A stretch of 64,000 nucleotides of DNA, from NCBI GenBank assembly GCA_017552985.1, contig JAFZNO010000093.1, forward strand, positions 20,438 through 84,437, written 5' to 3'. Below are positions 27,998-37,149 of the stretch, piece after piece. Below the pieces are notes generated by a model. That model was not told the DNA's origin. It saw only the letters and a program-made list of their open reading frames with translations, and did not search any database. Made by a program: the position numbers and the translations under genes. The stretch comes from Lachnospiraceae bacterium (GTDB lineage: Bacteria > Bacillota > Clostridia > Lachnospirales > Lachnospiraceae). Within the stretch, counting starts at the first letter, position 1, and each line of letters starts with the position of its first letter.

Positions 27998-29614
27998 CTA
28001 CTTGCCGCTGTCACCGTAGTTCGAAAGAACTCTGGCGGAAGGATCATTCACGTTACAGCCTTCCCAACTCTTATTGGGCATCCAGAAGTCGACGATCATC
28101 TCTGCCTGGCCGGGATAGTACTTCTCGAAAATGTCACGATACAGCAGAGATTCTTTGGTGAAGGGTCTTGCGTGATCATATTTAAGGCAACCCTTCTCGA
28201 ACTCTTCCTGGGTATATTTCTTCTCCGCATATTCCTTCAGGTAATCCACCATGGAATGTCCAACCGCATCGGAGAACGCTGCCTTCTCACGCCACAGGAT
28301 CTCATAAGGCAGGTAATCGCCCTCCTCAAATGCATGACGGAGCAAATACTTTCCCTTGCCATAGGTGTTGATCTTCTTCGCAGGATCAATGCTCATCACG
28401 TACTGCACGAAATCAAGATCGCCAAAGGGTACGCGGGCTTCAAGGGAGTTTACGGAGATGCAGCGGTCCGCACGCAACACGTCGTACACGTGGAGCTCAT
28501 GCAATCTCTTGACTGCCTCCTCCTGGAAGGCCTCCGCTGAAGGAGCAAAGTCCGTATATTTATAACCAAAAAGTTCATCCGAAATCTCGCCGGTAAGCAG
28601 CACGCGCACGTCCGTCTGCTCGTGAATTGCCTTGCAGACCAGGTACATTCCCATGCTGGCACGGATCGTCGTGATGTCGAACGTGCCAAGGAGCTTGATC
28701 ACCTTTTCCAGACTGGAGATGACGTCCTCGGGCGTCATGAAGACTTCTTTGTGATCACTGCCAATGTAATCCGCAACCTGCTTTGCATATTTCAGATCGA
28801 TGGCATCCTCGCTCATGCCGATGGCGAAGGTTCTGATCGGCTTATCCGATTTCTTCGCCGCAATGGCGCATACCAAAGAGGAATCCAGACCTCCGGAAAG
28901 AAGGAATCCAACCTTCGCATCCGCGATCAGTCTCTTCTCAACGCCGGCCACCAATTTATCATGAATGTTTTTGCAAACCGTCTCCAGGTCATCCTTGCAA
29001 ACCTGATCTACCTTCGTTATGTCTCTGTAGCAATGGAATTTCTCTGCCTCATGCTCCGGATCGTAAGTAGTGTCGCTGCTCACGTAATAATAGCCGGGCG
29101 GGAACGGCATAACGCGCTTTACAAGCTTCACCAGGTTCTTGGCTTCGCTGGCAAACACGATCGTTCCCTTGTCATCATAGCCATAGTACAGAGGGCGGAT
29201 CCCGATGGGATCTCTTGCGGCAAGATACCGTCCATTCTCTCCGTCATAGATCACGCATGCAAATTCCGCATCCAGCTTTGCAAACATGTCCGTTCCATAT
29301 TCTTTATACATGGGAAGCAGGATCTCGCAATCACTGTCGCTGGCAAACGTATATCCCTTTTGCTTCAGCGCTTCCCTCTCTTTTTCGAATCCGTATAATT
29401 CGCCGTTGCATACGACGTAATTCTTTCCCAGCGAAAAGGGCTGCATGCCTTCCGGCGTAAGTCCCATGATCGCCAATCTGTGAAATCCTAAAAGTCCGGC
29501 TCCCGTATCCACGATCCGGCTGTCATCCGGGCCCCTGGAGATGGTCTCCTGAAAGCCCTCCCTAAACTTTTGAAGGCTGACGCCTTTTCCACAATAACCC
29601 ATAATCGAACACAT
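27998..29614 (-). CDS. asnB: Asparagine synthase (glutamine-hydrolysing)
   Basis: 538 residues. It amidates aspartate with glutamine and ATP. The Ntn nucleophile is C2 (MCSIMGYCG). The glutaminase half has CNGELYG and SDCEILL. The synthetase half has the PP-loop LLSGGLDSSL and the SDELFGYKY motif. GGAGG is 10 nt before the ATG. It follows the ammonium transporter gene by 101 bp, with a strong hairpin in between, and precedes pyrG. Confidence 0.96.
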   Translation of the reverse strand: MCSIMGYCGKGVSLQKFREGFQETISRGPDDSRIVDTGAGLLGFHRLAIMGLTPEGMQPFSLGKNYVVCNGELYGFEKEREALKQKGYTFASDSDCEILLPMYKEYGTDMFAKLDAEFACVIYDGENGRYLAARDPIGIRPLYYGYDDKGTIVFASEAKNLVKLVKRVMPFPPGYYYVSSDTTYDPEHEAEKFHCYRDITKVDQVCKDDLETVCKNIHDKLVAGVEKRLIADAKVGFLLSGGLDSSLVCAIAAKKSDKPIRTFAIGMSEDAIDLKYAKQVADYIGSDHKEVFMTPEDVISSLEKVIKLLGTFDITTIRASMGMYLVCKAIHEQTDVRVLLTGEISDELFGYKYTDFAPSAEAFQEEAVKRLHELHVYDVLRADRCISVNSLEARVPFGDLDFVQYVMSIDPAKKINTYGKGKYLLRHAFEEGDYLPYEILWREKAAFSDAVGHSMVDYLKEYAEKKYTQEEFEKGCLKYDHARPFTKESLLYRDIFEKYYPGQAEMIVDFWMPNKSWEGCNVNDPSARVLSNYGDSGK

Positions 29615-29641
29615 ATCTATGAAACCTCCACAAACTGCATC

Positions 29642-29683
29642 GCCGGCAGCACCGAAGCATTTTGAAACACTCCGTCTGCCGGC
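29642..29683 (-). promoter_or_regulatory. Hairpin between amt and asnB
   Basis: Perfect 8-bp arms GCCGGCAG and CTGCCGGC enclose a 26-nt loop. No T-run follows, so it may act in mRNA processing or stability, not as a terminator. It ends 28 bases before the asnB start. Confidence 0.5.
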
Positions 29684-29715
29684 TCTTGCATTATTATTTT
29701 TTATGTTTAATTGAT

Positions 29716-31518
29716 TTACTCTACGTCTTGAAGCGCTGCAAATCCTTCTTCTCCGGTACGAACCTTGATAACGTTCTCCACGCCGTATACAAAGATCTTA
29801 CCATCGCCGATGTGTCCTGTATAAAGGGCCTTCTTCGCTGCCTCGATCACCTTATCTACGGGGATCTCGCTGACTACGACTTCAACCTTTACCTTAGGAA
29901 GGAGCGTTGCATCCATCTCGACGCCACGGTACTTCTCGCCTGCACCCTTCTGGATGCCGCAACCCATGACGTTGACAACGGTCATGCCGGTAACGCCCAG
30001 GTCATTCAATGCCTTCTTTAATACTTCGTAACGGGTCATCTTCGCAATGATGACAACCTTATGGATTCCGGTATCCACAACCTCAGGAAGCTTGGTAACG
30101 CTGACTGCTGCTTTCTTCTTTGCCTCGCTGGCTTCTTCGTAAACGTCGCTGCCGAGGTTCGTGTTCTCGTTGATCTCCATGGTCATGGTGTTGGAAACGT
30201 CCATGATAGCGAATCCGGAGTATGCACTTGCCAAGCCATGCTCGGTTGCATCCAGACCGGTGATCTCCTCTTCCTCAGTAACTCTCAGACCAAAGATGGC
30301 CTTGATGACAACAAAGGTAATGGTGATGGATACTACCGTCCAACCTGCCGTTGCAAACAAACCTAAGAACTGAATGCCCAACTGCTGGAAACCGCCGCCG
30401 TAGAAGAGGCCGGCACCTGCGATCTGGTTTGCGCCAAAGCTTACGCCGTCGCCAAGTCCTCTTGCAAATGCAGGAGCAGAAGGCGTTGCAAACAGACCAA
30501 CTGCGATCGTACCCCAGATACCGTTCAGCATGTGAACTGCAACTGCACCAACGGGATCATCCACGCGAAGCTTGTAATCCAGGAACCAAACACCAAAACA
30601 TACCAGAAGTCCGGCAACTGCGCCGATCACGATCGCACCAAAGGCATCACATACGTCACAAGGAGCGGTGATTGCCACAAGACCTGCAAGAGATGCGTTC
30701 AAACACATGGACACGTCGGGCTTGCCATATTTGATCCAGGTGAAGATCATGCAGACAACCGTTGCGATCGCAGGTGCGATGGTGGTCGTTACAAAAATGG
30801 CACCGAGCTCATCGATGGTTACTGCTGCCGCGCCGTTGAATCCATACCAGCCAAGCCACAGAATAAATACGCCAAGGCATCCAATGGGAAGGTTGTGTCC
30901 GGGGAAAGCATTGACCTTTGTGATCTTTCCTGCTTTGTCCTTTACGAACTTACCAATACGGGGACCAACCATCATGGCACCGATGAAAGCACAGATACCG
31001 CCAACCATGTGGATACAGTTGGAACCTGCGAAATCATGGAATCCCATCTGTGCAAGGAATCCGCCGCCCCAGGTCCAGTGTGCCTCAATGGGGTAAATGA
31101 TTGCGGAAATGATTGCAGAATACACGCAGTAGCTTAAGAACTTGGTTCTTTCTGCCATGGCTCCGGAAACGATCGTCGCCGTGGTAGCACAGAATACTAA
31201 GTTAAAAATGAAGTTCGACCAGTCAAAGTGAGCGAAATCTGTAAACACGTCAAATCCGGGTTTTCCGATAATGCCCATCAGGTCTTCGCCTAAAAACAAT
31301 CCAAAACCGATCAGGATAAAGGTACAGGTACCAATACAAAAATCCATCAGGTTCTTCATTAAGATGTTGCCGGAGTTCTTTGCCCTTGCAAAACCGGCCT
31401 CCACCATTGCAAATCCAGCCTGCATCCAGAACACCAATGCAGCACCGATCAAAAACCATACTCCAAATACTTCGGAAGAAGTCACTTCTTGAACTAAAGA
31501 ACGAATCTCCTCACTCAT
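29716..31518 (-). CDS. Ammonium transporter fused to a PII signal domain
   Basis: 600 residues. Residues 1-425 are an Amt channel with about 11 membrane helices; FWMQAGFAMVEAGF, the twin-His region and GFHDFAGSNCIHMVGG are characteristic. After a linker, residues about 484-600 are a complete PII (GlnB/GlnK) domain: HKVVIIAK, a T-loop ending EKYRGVEMDATLLPKVK and a B-loop TGHIGDGKIFVY. Position 51 of a canonical PII, usually Tyr, reads as Met here. Instead of a free GlnK docking on Amt, the gate and sensor are one chain. AAGGAG precedes the ATG. asnB follows. Confidence 0.95.
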   Translation of the reverse strand: MSEEIRSLVQEVTSSEVFGVWFLIGAALVFWMQAGFAMVEAGFARAKNSGNILMKNLMDFCIGTCTFILIGFGLFLGEDLMGIIGKPGFDVFTDFAHFDWSNFIFNLVFCATTATIVSGAMAERTKFLSYCVYSAIISAIIYPIEAHWTWGGGFLAQMGFHDFAGSNCIHMVGGICAFIGAMMVGPRIGKFVKDKAGKITKVNAFPGHNLPIGCLGVFILWLGWYGFNGAAAVTIDELGAIFVTTTIAPAIATVVCMIFTWIKYGKPDVSMCLNASLAGLVAITAPCDVCDAFGAIVIGAVAGLLVCFGVWFLDYKLRVDDPVGAVAVHMLNGIWGTIAVGLFATPSAPAFARGLGDGVSFGANQIAGAGLFYGGGFQQLGIQFLGLFATAGWTVVSITITFVVIKAIFGLRVTEEEEITGLDATEHGLASAYSGFAIMDVSNTMTMEINENTNLGSDVYEEASEAKKKAAVSVTKLPEVVDTGIHKVVIIAKMTRYEVLKKALNDLGVTGMTVVNVMGCGIQKGAGEKYRGVEMDATLLPKVKVEVVVSEIPVDKVIEAAKKALYTGHIGDGKIFVYGVENVIKVRTGEEGFAALQDVE

Positions 31519-31546
31519 AATCTTCTCTCCTTGTCTACTCCCGTCT

Positions 31547-31590
31547 CGTCGTGAGGACTCTCGTTTTACTTACCATAAGAGCACACGACG
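31547..31590 (-). promoter_or_regulatory. Stem-loop before amt start
   Basis: CGTCGTG and CACGACG arms with an inner GCTCT/AGAGT pairing. It lies between the leader peptide stop and the amt ribosome site, with no T-run. Possible translational control. Confidence 0.45.
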
Positions 31591-31591
31591 G

Positions 31592-31654
31592 CTATTTCTT
31601 GTCATCCCCAATTACATTCCAATTATTGCCATTCTCACTCTCATTATCGTTCAT
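31592..31654 (-). CDS. Small Asn-rich leader peptide upstream of amt
   Basis: A 20-codon frame, MNDNESENGNNWNVIGDDKK, with AGGGAG 8 nt before its ATG. Six of the 20 codons are Asn and five more are Asp or Glu. The stop lies just before a stem-loop that precedes the ammonium transporter gene. As asnB is downstream in the same direction, a link between Asn-tRNA and the operon is conceivable. There is no clear terminator, so the role is uncertain. Confidence 0.45.
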   Translation of the reverse strand: MNDNESENGNNWNVIGDDKK

Positions 31655-31716
31655 TTTCTTTTCTCCCTAATCATTTCAAACAACACTTACTAATCAACTT
31701 ATTACTTACTTTCAAA

Positions 31717-31852
31717 CTCCCTTGCCCTGCAAGCTATCACCGTCAATTCTTACGGTGCTTCCTCTCGCCAAGCAATTCAATGTCACTTCTTAAGATAACT
31801 CTCTCTTGCCCTACGAATCACCAATAACACTTCTTACGGGCTTCCTTCTTGG
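31717..31852 (-). repeat. Two tandem copies of a ~55-nt motif in the amt 5' region
   Basis: Plus-strand copies at about 31717-31771 and 31799-31852 share CTCyCTTGCCCT, ATCACC, TTCTTACGG and GCTTCCT in the same order. No open frame explains this. It lies 200-330 bp before the amt start codon. Confidence 0.5.
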
Positions 31853-31874
31853 CTTTCAAGTATCTCGAGGGGAC

Positions 31875-32033
31875 GGTTTGAACTCTCCTCCTCAGGCATG
31901 TGTCCCAAGCGTCGGTACTTAGTTGACGTATGCGGATGAATCCATTTTACTTAATGGATTCATCCAGCGGCAACTTAGTACCGCTACGCTGGACTCATAG
32001 CGCGAGCGTGCCTGGGGAGGATGGGTTCAAACC
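31875..32033. repeat. ~160-bp imperfect inverted repeat between amt and glnN
   Basis: Arms GGTTTGAAC/GTTCAAACC, TCCTCAGGCA/TGCCTGGGGAGGA, GGTACTTAGTTG/CAACTTAGTACC and a perfect 13-bp tip (GGATGAATCCATT) are nested around TTACTT. It may be a miniature mobile element or a large 3' structure of glnN, whose stop is 14 bp away. No coding content seen. Confidence 0.65.
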
Positions 32034-32046
32034 AAGCCCCGAGTCC

Positions 32047-34143
32047 TTACTTAACCCCAAACAGAAGATCACCGTAAGAAGGATAAGGCCAGTAGTCCTT
32101 GGCGGTGATGGTCTCGGCTTCGTCGACGGGCTTTCTCAGCTCTGCCATCTTAGGTAATACCTTGTCGCGGATCAGCTCGGATTCCTTGATGGTATCCTTT
32201 GCTTTGGAAAGTCCTGCAACTGCCTTCTCAAGCTCTCCGATCTTTCCATAGATCTCATCCGTCAATCCGGACAGCTTGCTAACCAGCTCGGTCTCGTACT
32301 TGCATGCCAGCTTGCTGTTGAGTGCCTTCTTCGTTGCGGCGCTGCCTGCAACGTCTGCGGTAAAGCTCTCGATTGCCGGAACGATCTGGGTCTTTGCCAT
32401 CTCGATCATGGTGTTTGCCTCGATGGTTACAGTCTTGTTGTAGTTCTCCAGCATGATCTCGCATCTGGACTTCAGTTCTGCCTCGGAGAATACCTTGTGG
32501 CTGGTGAGCATCTTTACGTTCTTCGCATCCAGCAGATGAGGCATGCAGTCTGCGGTAGTTCTGTAGTTCAGAAGTCCTCTCTTCTCGGTTGCTTCCTTGA
32601 TCCAGCTGTCATCATAACCGTTGCCGTTGAAGATGATGTGCTTGTGATCCTTGATGGTCTTGCGGATCATTTCATGCAGTGCGCTCTCGAAATCTTTTGC
32701 CTTCTCAAGGCGGTCTGCGTAGATCTTTAAGGATTCAGCAACTGCTGCGTTCAGCATGATGTTTGCACATGCGATGCTGTTGGAGGAACCAAGCATTCTG
32801 AACTCAAATTTGTTTCCGGTGAATGCAAAAGGTGAAGTTCTGTTTCTGTCGGTCGTGTCTCTGTTGAACTTCGGAAGCACGTCTACGCCGAGCTTCATAA
32901 CGGTCTTTTCCGTTCCCTTATAAGGCTTGCCGGTCTCAATTGCATCCATGACTGCGCTCAGCTCATCGCCAAGGAAGATGGAAATAACTGCGGGCGGTGC
33001 CTCGTTCGCGCCAAGTCTGTGATCGTTTCCCGCGGTTGCAACGGAAAGTCTCAGCAGATCCTGATAATCATCCACTGCCTTGATGACTGCACAACAGAAC
33101 AGTAAGAACTGTGCGTTTTCATAAGGCGTGTCGCCAGGCGAAAGAAGATTGATGCCGGTATCGGTTGCGATGGACCAGTTGTTGTGCTTACCGCTTCCGT
33201 TTACGCCTGCGAAAGGCTTCTCATGAAGGAGGCATACCAGACCGTGCTTTGCAGCAACCTTCTGCATGATCTCCATGGTCAACTGGTTGTGATCCGTTGC
33301 AATGTTCGTGGTGCTGTAGATGGGTGCCAGCTCATGCTGTGCAGGTGCCACCTCGTTGTGCTCCGTCTTTGCAAGGATGCCGAGCTTCCAAAGCTCCTGG
33401 TTCAGATCCTCCATGTATGCCTGAACTCTGGGCTTGATCACGCCGAAGTAATGGTCATCCATCTCCTGTCCCTTAGGAGGCTTTGCTCCGAAAAGGGTTC
33501 TGCCGGTGAACCGGAGGTCAGGACGAAGATCATACATTTCCTTGGTGATCAGGAAGTACTCCTGCTCGGGACCTACGGAAGATCTCACGCACTTAGCGGT
33601 GTCATTTCCGAAGAGTCTTAAAATTCTCAGTGCCTGCTTGTTCAATGCTTCCATGGAACGAAGCAGCGGTGTTTTCTTATCCAGCGCCTCACCGCCGTAT
33701 GAACAGAATGCGGTGGGAATGCAAAGCGTCTTGCCTTTAATGAATGCATAGGAGGTAGGATCCCATGCGGTATATCCTCTAGCCTCGAAGGTAGCTCTAA
33801 GACCTCCGCTCGGGAAGGAAGATGCATCAGGCTCGCCCTGAATGAGTTCCTTTCCTGAAAACTCCATCAGCACGCCGCCGTCGGGTGCGGGTGAGATAAA
33901 GCTGTCATGCTTCTCAGCAGTAATTCCGGTCAGAGGCTGGAACCAATGGGTATAATGGGTGGCGCCGTTTGCTACCGCCCAATCCCTCATGGCGACCGCA
34001 ACTGCATTTGCTACGCTCTCATCCAGCTTTGCGCCTTCATCGATCGTCTTCTTCAGCGAATTATAAACCTTTGCGGACAAATTCGCTTTCATCACCCTGT
34101 CATCAAAAACCAAACTGCCAAAATAATCTAAAACTGTTCCCAT
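32047..34143 (-). CDS. glnN: Glutamine synthetase type III
   Basis: 698 residues, typical of GSIII and much longer than GSI (about 450). It makes glutamine from glutamate, ammonia and ATP. Motifs [27 protein letters not shown] and NRTSPFAF are present in order. AGGGAGG is 8 nt before the ATG. The gene has its own strong promoter and a 230-nt leader with two hairpins that is shared in design with the gltB leader. With gltBD it completes the GS-GOGAT cycle. Confidence 0.96.
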   Translation of the reverse strand: MGTVLDYFGSLVFDDRVMKANLSAKVYNSLKKTIDEGAKLDESVANAVAVAMRDWAVANGATHYTHWFQPLTGITAEKHDSFISPAPDGGVLMEFSGKELIQGEPDASSFPSGGLRATFEARGYTAWDPTSYAFIKGKTLCIPTAFCSYGGEALDKKTPLLRSMEALNKQALRILRLFGNDTAKCVRSSVGPEQEYFLITKEMYDLRPDLRFTGRTLFGAKPPKGQEMDDHYFGVIKPRVQAYMEDLNQELWKLGILAKTEHNEVAPAQHELAPIYSTTNIATDHNQLTMEIMQKVAAKHGLVCLLHEKPFAGVNGSGKHNNWSIATDTGINLLSPGDTPYENAQFLLFCCAVIKAVDDYQDLLRLSVATAGNDHRLGANEAPPAVISIFLGDELSAVMDAIETGKPYKGTEKTVMKLGVDVLPKFNRDTTDRNRTSPFAFTGNKFEFRMLGSSNSIACANIMLNAAVAESLKIYADRLEKAKDFESALHEMIRKTIKDHKHIIFNGNGYDDSWIKEATEKRGLLNYRTTADCMPHLLDAKNVKMLTSHKVFSEAELKSRCEIMLENYNKTVTIEANTMIEMAKTQIVPAIESFTADVAGSAATKKALNSKLACKYETELVSKLSGLTDEIYGKIGELEKAVAGLSKAKDTIKESELIRDKVLPKMAELRKPVDEAETITAKDYWPYPSYGDLLFGVK

Positions 34144-34247
34144 GGTTATTTCCTCCCTAATTTTTTCTTGAACCCTGCTCTTCCATGCTGTCGGAAATCA
34201 GTTGAAGAATTGCATGCCTTTCGTTCACTTGATTTCTCGGCATTAGT

Positions 34248-34287
34248 AAAGGCGCCGGGGGTGATTTTACACACCTGCGGCGCCTTT
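34248..34287 (-). promoter_or_regulatory. glnN leader hairpin 2
   Basis: AAAGGCGCCG and CGGCGCCTTT arms with inner AGGTG/CACCC pairing. The outer arms match those at 46836-46875 before gltB. Its right arm could also pair with AAAGGCG of hairpin 1. Confidence 0.7.
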
Positions 34288-34321
34288 GCCTCTGCCTATG
34301 TTGATTAGGGTTTTTGTATAA

Positions 34322-34357
34322 AGAAAAAGCGTCTGGGAACATATCGTTCGCAGACGC
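34322..34357 (-). terminator. glnN leader hairpin 1, terminator-like
   Basis: On the minus strand GCGTCTGCGAAC pairs with GTTCCCAGACGC (one C-C mismatch), followed by TTTTTCTT. The sequence is nearly the same as at 46887-46924. It begins about 20 nt after the expected transcription start. Confidence 0.7.
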
Positions 34358-34376
34358 CTTTGTCTTTATGTAGCGA

Positions 34377-34405
34377 ATCATACGCCACTTTTTTCCGTTT
34401 GTCAA
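34377..34405 (-). promoter_or_regulatory. glnN promoter
   Basis: TTGACA, 17 nt, TATGAT on the minus strand, preceded by AAGGGA as at the gltB promoter. Confidence 0.85.
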
Positions 34406-34532
34406 TCCCTTTTTTCAAATTTTTTGTCCTTTTTTCATTTGTGTCGCTAACTTGATAAAACACGGGCCTTCCGGAATGTTTTGCTTTCATAAATCGATGG
34501 GGTGTCGCGATACGTTTCCGCCATGGAAAAGC

Positions 34533-35432
34533 TTATAAAAAAATGATCCGAATCTCAAAATCACCATTTTCATTGATGCTTGCGCTGATTTTTCCGTTAT
34601 ACTTTTCCACAATGCGTTTTACGACGTATAGCCCAAGGCCGCTTCCCGGCTGATCTCCTGAAGCACTGCGATAAAAAGGCTGAAATATAGAATTCACGTC
34701 CATCTCAGTAAGAAGTTCCCCATCATTCGAAAAGACTAGTTCGATGCCATTTTCTTCCATCTTTGTGAGCCTGATCGAGATCCGGCCACGTGCATACTTT
34801 TTTGCATTGGAATATAGATTCTCCAGCAGACGCAATATGTCCACCTCAACCGCAGATAATTCACAACCATCCTCTGCCACGTCCGCATGAAATTCGATCC
34901 CTGCTTCCTCAATCCATTCATACTGTGCAAGCGTTACTTCTTCAAGCATGCGCTTTAATGAGAGTTTGGAAAGCTCCTCTGTTTTTCCTTCCACAAGTGA
35001 CAGGGCAAAGAATTCATCGGAAAGCTCTTTTAAGTACGTTGTCTTTGCCATGGCCTTTTCCAGATATGAGCAGCTGCGCGGGGACAGTCCCTGATCCTGC
35101 GCGATCATCTGCATGTATCCGCTGGCAGCGGTGAGCGGCGTTCGAAAGTCATGGGAGATGCCGGCAACCATGGTTTTCACGGCCTGTCTCTCCTCCTCCG
35201 CCTTCTTGATCAAGGTCTGCTCCTCATCAACATAGGCCTGCAATTCCTTTGCGAGTTCCACCGTTCCCTTGTCGAACTGTTCCACGCGGATCAGACGATT
35301 TTGTTTTTGTTCCCGGATTTCCTTAAGTTGCCTTGTAAAAAGCGCAAGCTGGCGCCTGCGTCGCACTAACCTGATGACTAGCACGGCACACGCGCCCAGC
35401 AATATGAAGCATAAAGGCATCCAAATTGTCAT
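34533..35432 (-). CDS. Sensor histidine kinase
   Basis: 299 residues. One or two N-terminal hydrophobic segments (3-22), a charged coiled linker, then the H-box GISHDFRTPL near residue 93 and an ATP-binding domain with NLYSNAKKYA and GSGLGLYVV. There is no sizeable outer domain, so it may sense through the membrane or the ABC permease. Its start overlaps the permease end by 4 nt. Last gene of a regulator-ABC-permease-kinase operon. Confidence 0.92.
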   Translation of the reverse strand: MTIWMPLCFILLGACAVLVIRLVRRRRQLALFTRQLKEIREQKQNRLIRVEQFDKGTVELAKELQAYVDEEQTLIKKAEEERQAVKTMVAGISHDFRTPLTAASGYMQMIAQDQGLSPRSCSYLEKAMAKTTYLKELSDEFFALSLVEGKTEELSKLSLKRMLEEVTLAQYEWIEEAGIEFHADVAEDGCELSAVEVDILRLLENLYSNAKKYARGRISIRLTKMEENGIELVFSNDGELLTEMDVNSIFQPFYRSASGDQPGSGLGLYVVKRIVEKYNGKISASINENGDFEIRIIFL

Positions 35433-36172
35433 GCGATCTTTCTCTTTCTGATCCCCAAATCAATGATAAAATACCAAAGTGCAAACTCAATAACAAATCC
35501 AAGCAATACGTGCACGATCATCATGCCGTCGATGGGCTCCGTGATAATGATCATCAACTGATTCGTCAGACTCATATAACTGAAATGGAGTCCCAATTCC
35601 GGCATTTTCATGATCGTTCCAAACAGCCACGTAAAGAACGGGAAAACCATAATATCTACAATCCAAAATCTCATGAAGCAGGTAACGATGCCCGTTTTGG
35701 ACTTTCTGACAACCAGTAGAATCAGTACGCTGCAAAAAGCAACGCGTGCCAGCGCAACGATCAGTAATAACAATCTGCCAACCACATGGTCAAAGCTTCC
35801 AAGGCCCCATCTGAAGCCTGCAAAAATATAGTATCCGCAGCCCGTAACAAACGTCAACGCAAGGAATAAGATTCCGTCCGTCAGGATCTTGCTAAACACG
35901 ATCGAAAACGGGCTATTTCCAGCCATGATCTCATAGTATCCAAGCTTTCCCTGATCATAAAGCGTTCCCGCAACGCTCGCAAAAAGCGGCGGATACAGCA
36001 TCATGATCGCCATGATCATCATACCGCTTTGTTGCAACTGCGTTCCAAGATCCGCCCCAACATAATTAATAGCCGTAATGACTGGGATCAAGCCACAAAT
36101 GACAGTGCAAATAACTAAAAAACTAATGTGTTTTCCCAAACGATAGCTTTCCGCTTTTATTAATCGATTCAT
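35429..36172 (-). CDS. ABC-2-type transporter permease
   Basis: 247 residues with six predicted membrane helices. It overlaps its ATPase partner by 4 nt at the start and the kinase by 4 nt at the end. The sequence resembles lantibiotic/bacitracin-immunity style permeases (around 250 residues), but no motif fixes the substrate. Expected role is export or removal of a membrane-active compound. Confidence 0.85.
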   Translation of the reverse strand: MNRLIKAESYRLGKHISFLVICTVICGLIPVITAINYVGADLGTQLQQSGMMIMAIMMLYPPLFASVAGTLYDQGKLGYYEIMAGNSPFSIVFSKILTDGILFLALTFVTGCGYYIFAGFRWGLGSFDHVVGRLLLLIVALARVAFCSVLILLVVRKSKTGIVTCFMRFWIVDIMVFPFFTWLFGTIMKMPELGLHFSYMSLTNQLMIIITEPIDGMMIVHVLLGFVIEFALWYFIIDLGIRKRKIA

Positions 36173-37074
36173 GATTTTTCACCCACCTTCCCGATGTAGT
36201 ACTCCTCCAATGACTCCCCTTCCAGATTGAAACGGGTGATGATCAGTCCCTGATCCGTAACGGTCTTGGATATCTTTTTGAGTTCGTCCAGACGCTCATA
36301 GATCATGATCTCGTTATCATGGGTGATCTTGTAATCGTGAATGTTCAATTTTTCTTCAATGACCGTCGCCGTCCGCGTGACGTCATCCGTCTGCAGCGCA
36401 AGGCGCGTGTGCGTCTTTTGTAAAAGCTCCTCGTGAGAAAGCTCCTCAACCAGCTTTCCCTCCCTGATGATCGCATAATCCGTGCAGAGCTCAGACAGCT
36501 CCTTCAGGATGTGGCTGGAGATCAGGATGGTCACTTTTCTTGTCCTTACCAGCTCCATTAACATGTTACGGATGTCAATGATGCCCTCAGGATCCAGTCC
36601 GTTAATCGGCTCATCCAATACCATGATCTCAGGCCCCGGCAGCATAGACATCGCCAGGCCAAGGCGCTGCCTCATGCCCAGTGAAAATTGTCCTGCAATC
36701 TTTTTTCCCGTGTTTTCCAGTCCCACAAAGGCCAGCAGTTCATCTATTCGACCTTGGTCAGGAATGCCGCGAAGCCTCCGGATATACTCCATGTTCTGCC
36801 TTGCAGTCATGCTCAGATCCATATAGGGTTCCTCAATGATGAAACTAACCCGGTCCCGCATCTTATCGAGATTCTCCGATCCGAAAAACCGGATCTTACC
36901 CGAATCTGCTCCCGTCAGTCCCGCCATCATCTTCATCACCGTGGTTTTACCGGCTCCGTTCGGCCCGATGAGTCCATACACGTGACCCTTTTCCATTTTC
37001 AGTGAAAAGCCGTCCACAACTTTTTTTCTGCCGTAGCTTTTGGACAGCTGATCTAGTTCCATTACGTATTCCAT
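36169..37074 (-). CDS. ABC transporter ATP-binding protein, drug/antibiotic export type
   Basis: 301 residues from the ATG at 37074, 8 nt after AGGAGG; the open frame extends 12 codons upstream over that site. Walker A GPNGAGKTT, signature FSLGMRQRL, Walker B IMVLDEPINGLDPEG and ISSHILKEL are present, followed by a BcrA-like C-terminal extension. It partners with the downstream permease. With the response regulator and kinase genes it looks like a peptide-antibiotic detoxification or sensing module. Confidence 0.92.
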   Translation of the reverse strand: MEYVMELDQLSKSYGRKKVVDGFSLKMEKGHVYGLIGPNGAGKTTVMKMMAGLTGADSGKIRFFGSENLDKMRDRVSFIIEEPYMDLSMTARQNMEYIRRLRGIPDQGRIDELLAFVGLENTGKKIAGQFSLGMRQRLGLAMSMLPGPEIMVLDEPINGLDPEGIIDIRNMLMELVRTRKVTILISSHILKELSELCTDYAIIREGKLVEELSHEELLQKTHTRLALQTDDVTRTATVIEEKLNIHDYKITHDNEIMIYERLDELKKISKTVTDQGLIITRFNLEGESLEEYYIGKVGEKS

Positions 37075-37126
37075 GGTTTCTTCCTCCTTTTCTGAAGTCA
37101 GTTTATCCAAGAAACGTTCAGAAAAG

Positions 37127-37144
37127 GTTAAGATAATACTTAAC
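37127..37144. promoter_or_regulatory. Candidate response-regulator site
   Basis: GTTAAG-6 nt-CTTAAC, with another GGTTAA nine bases further, in the short gap between the regulator stop and the ABC gene. OmpR-type regulators bind such repeated TTAA sites. Confidence 0.35.
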
Positions 37145-37149
37145 GTTGG

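Noticed and set aside
34248-34405. ANTAR antiterminator RNA before glnN
   Set aside because: Two hairpins occur, but loops of the required six bases with A1 and G4 are not evident, so I do not assign the class.
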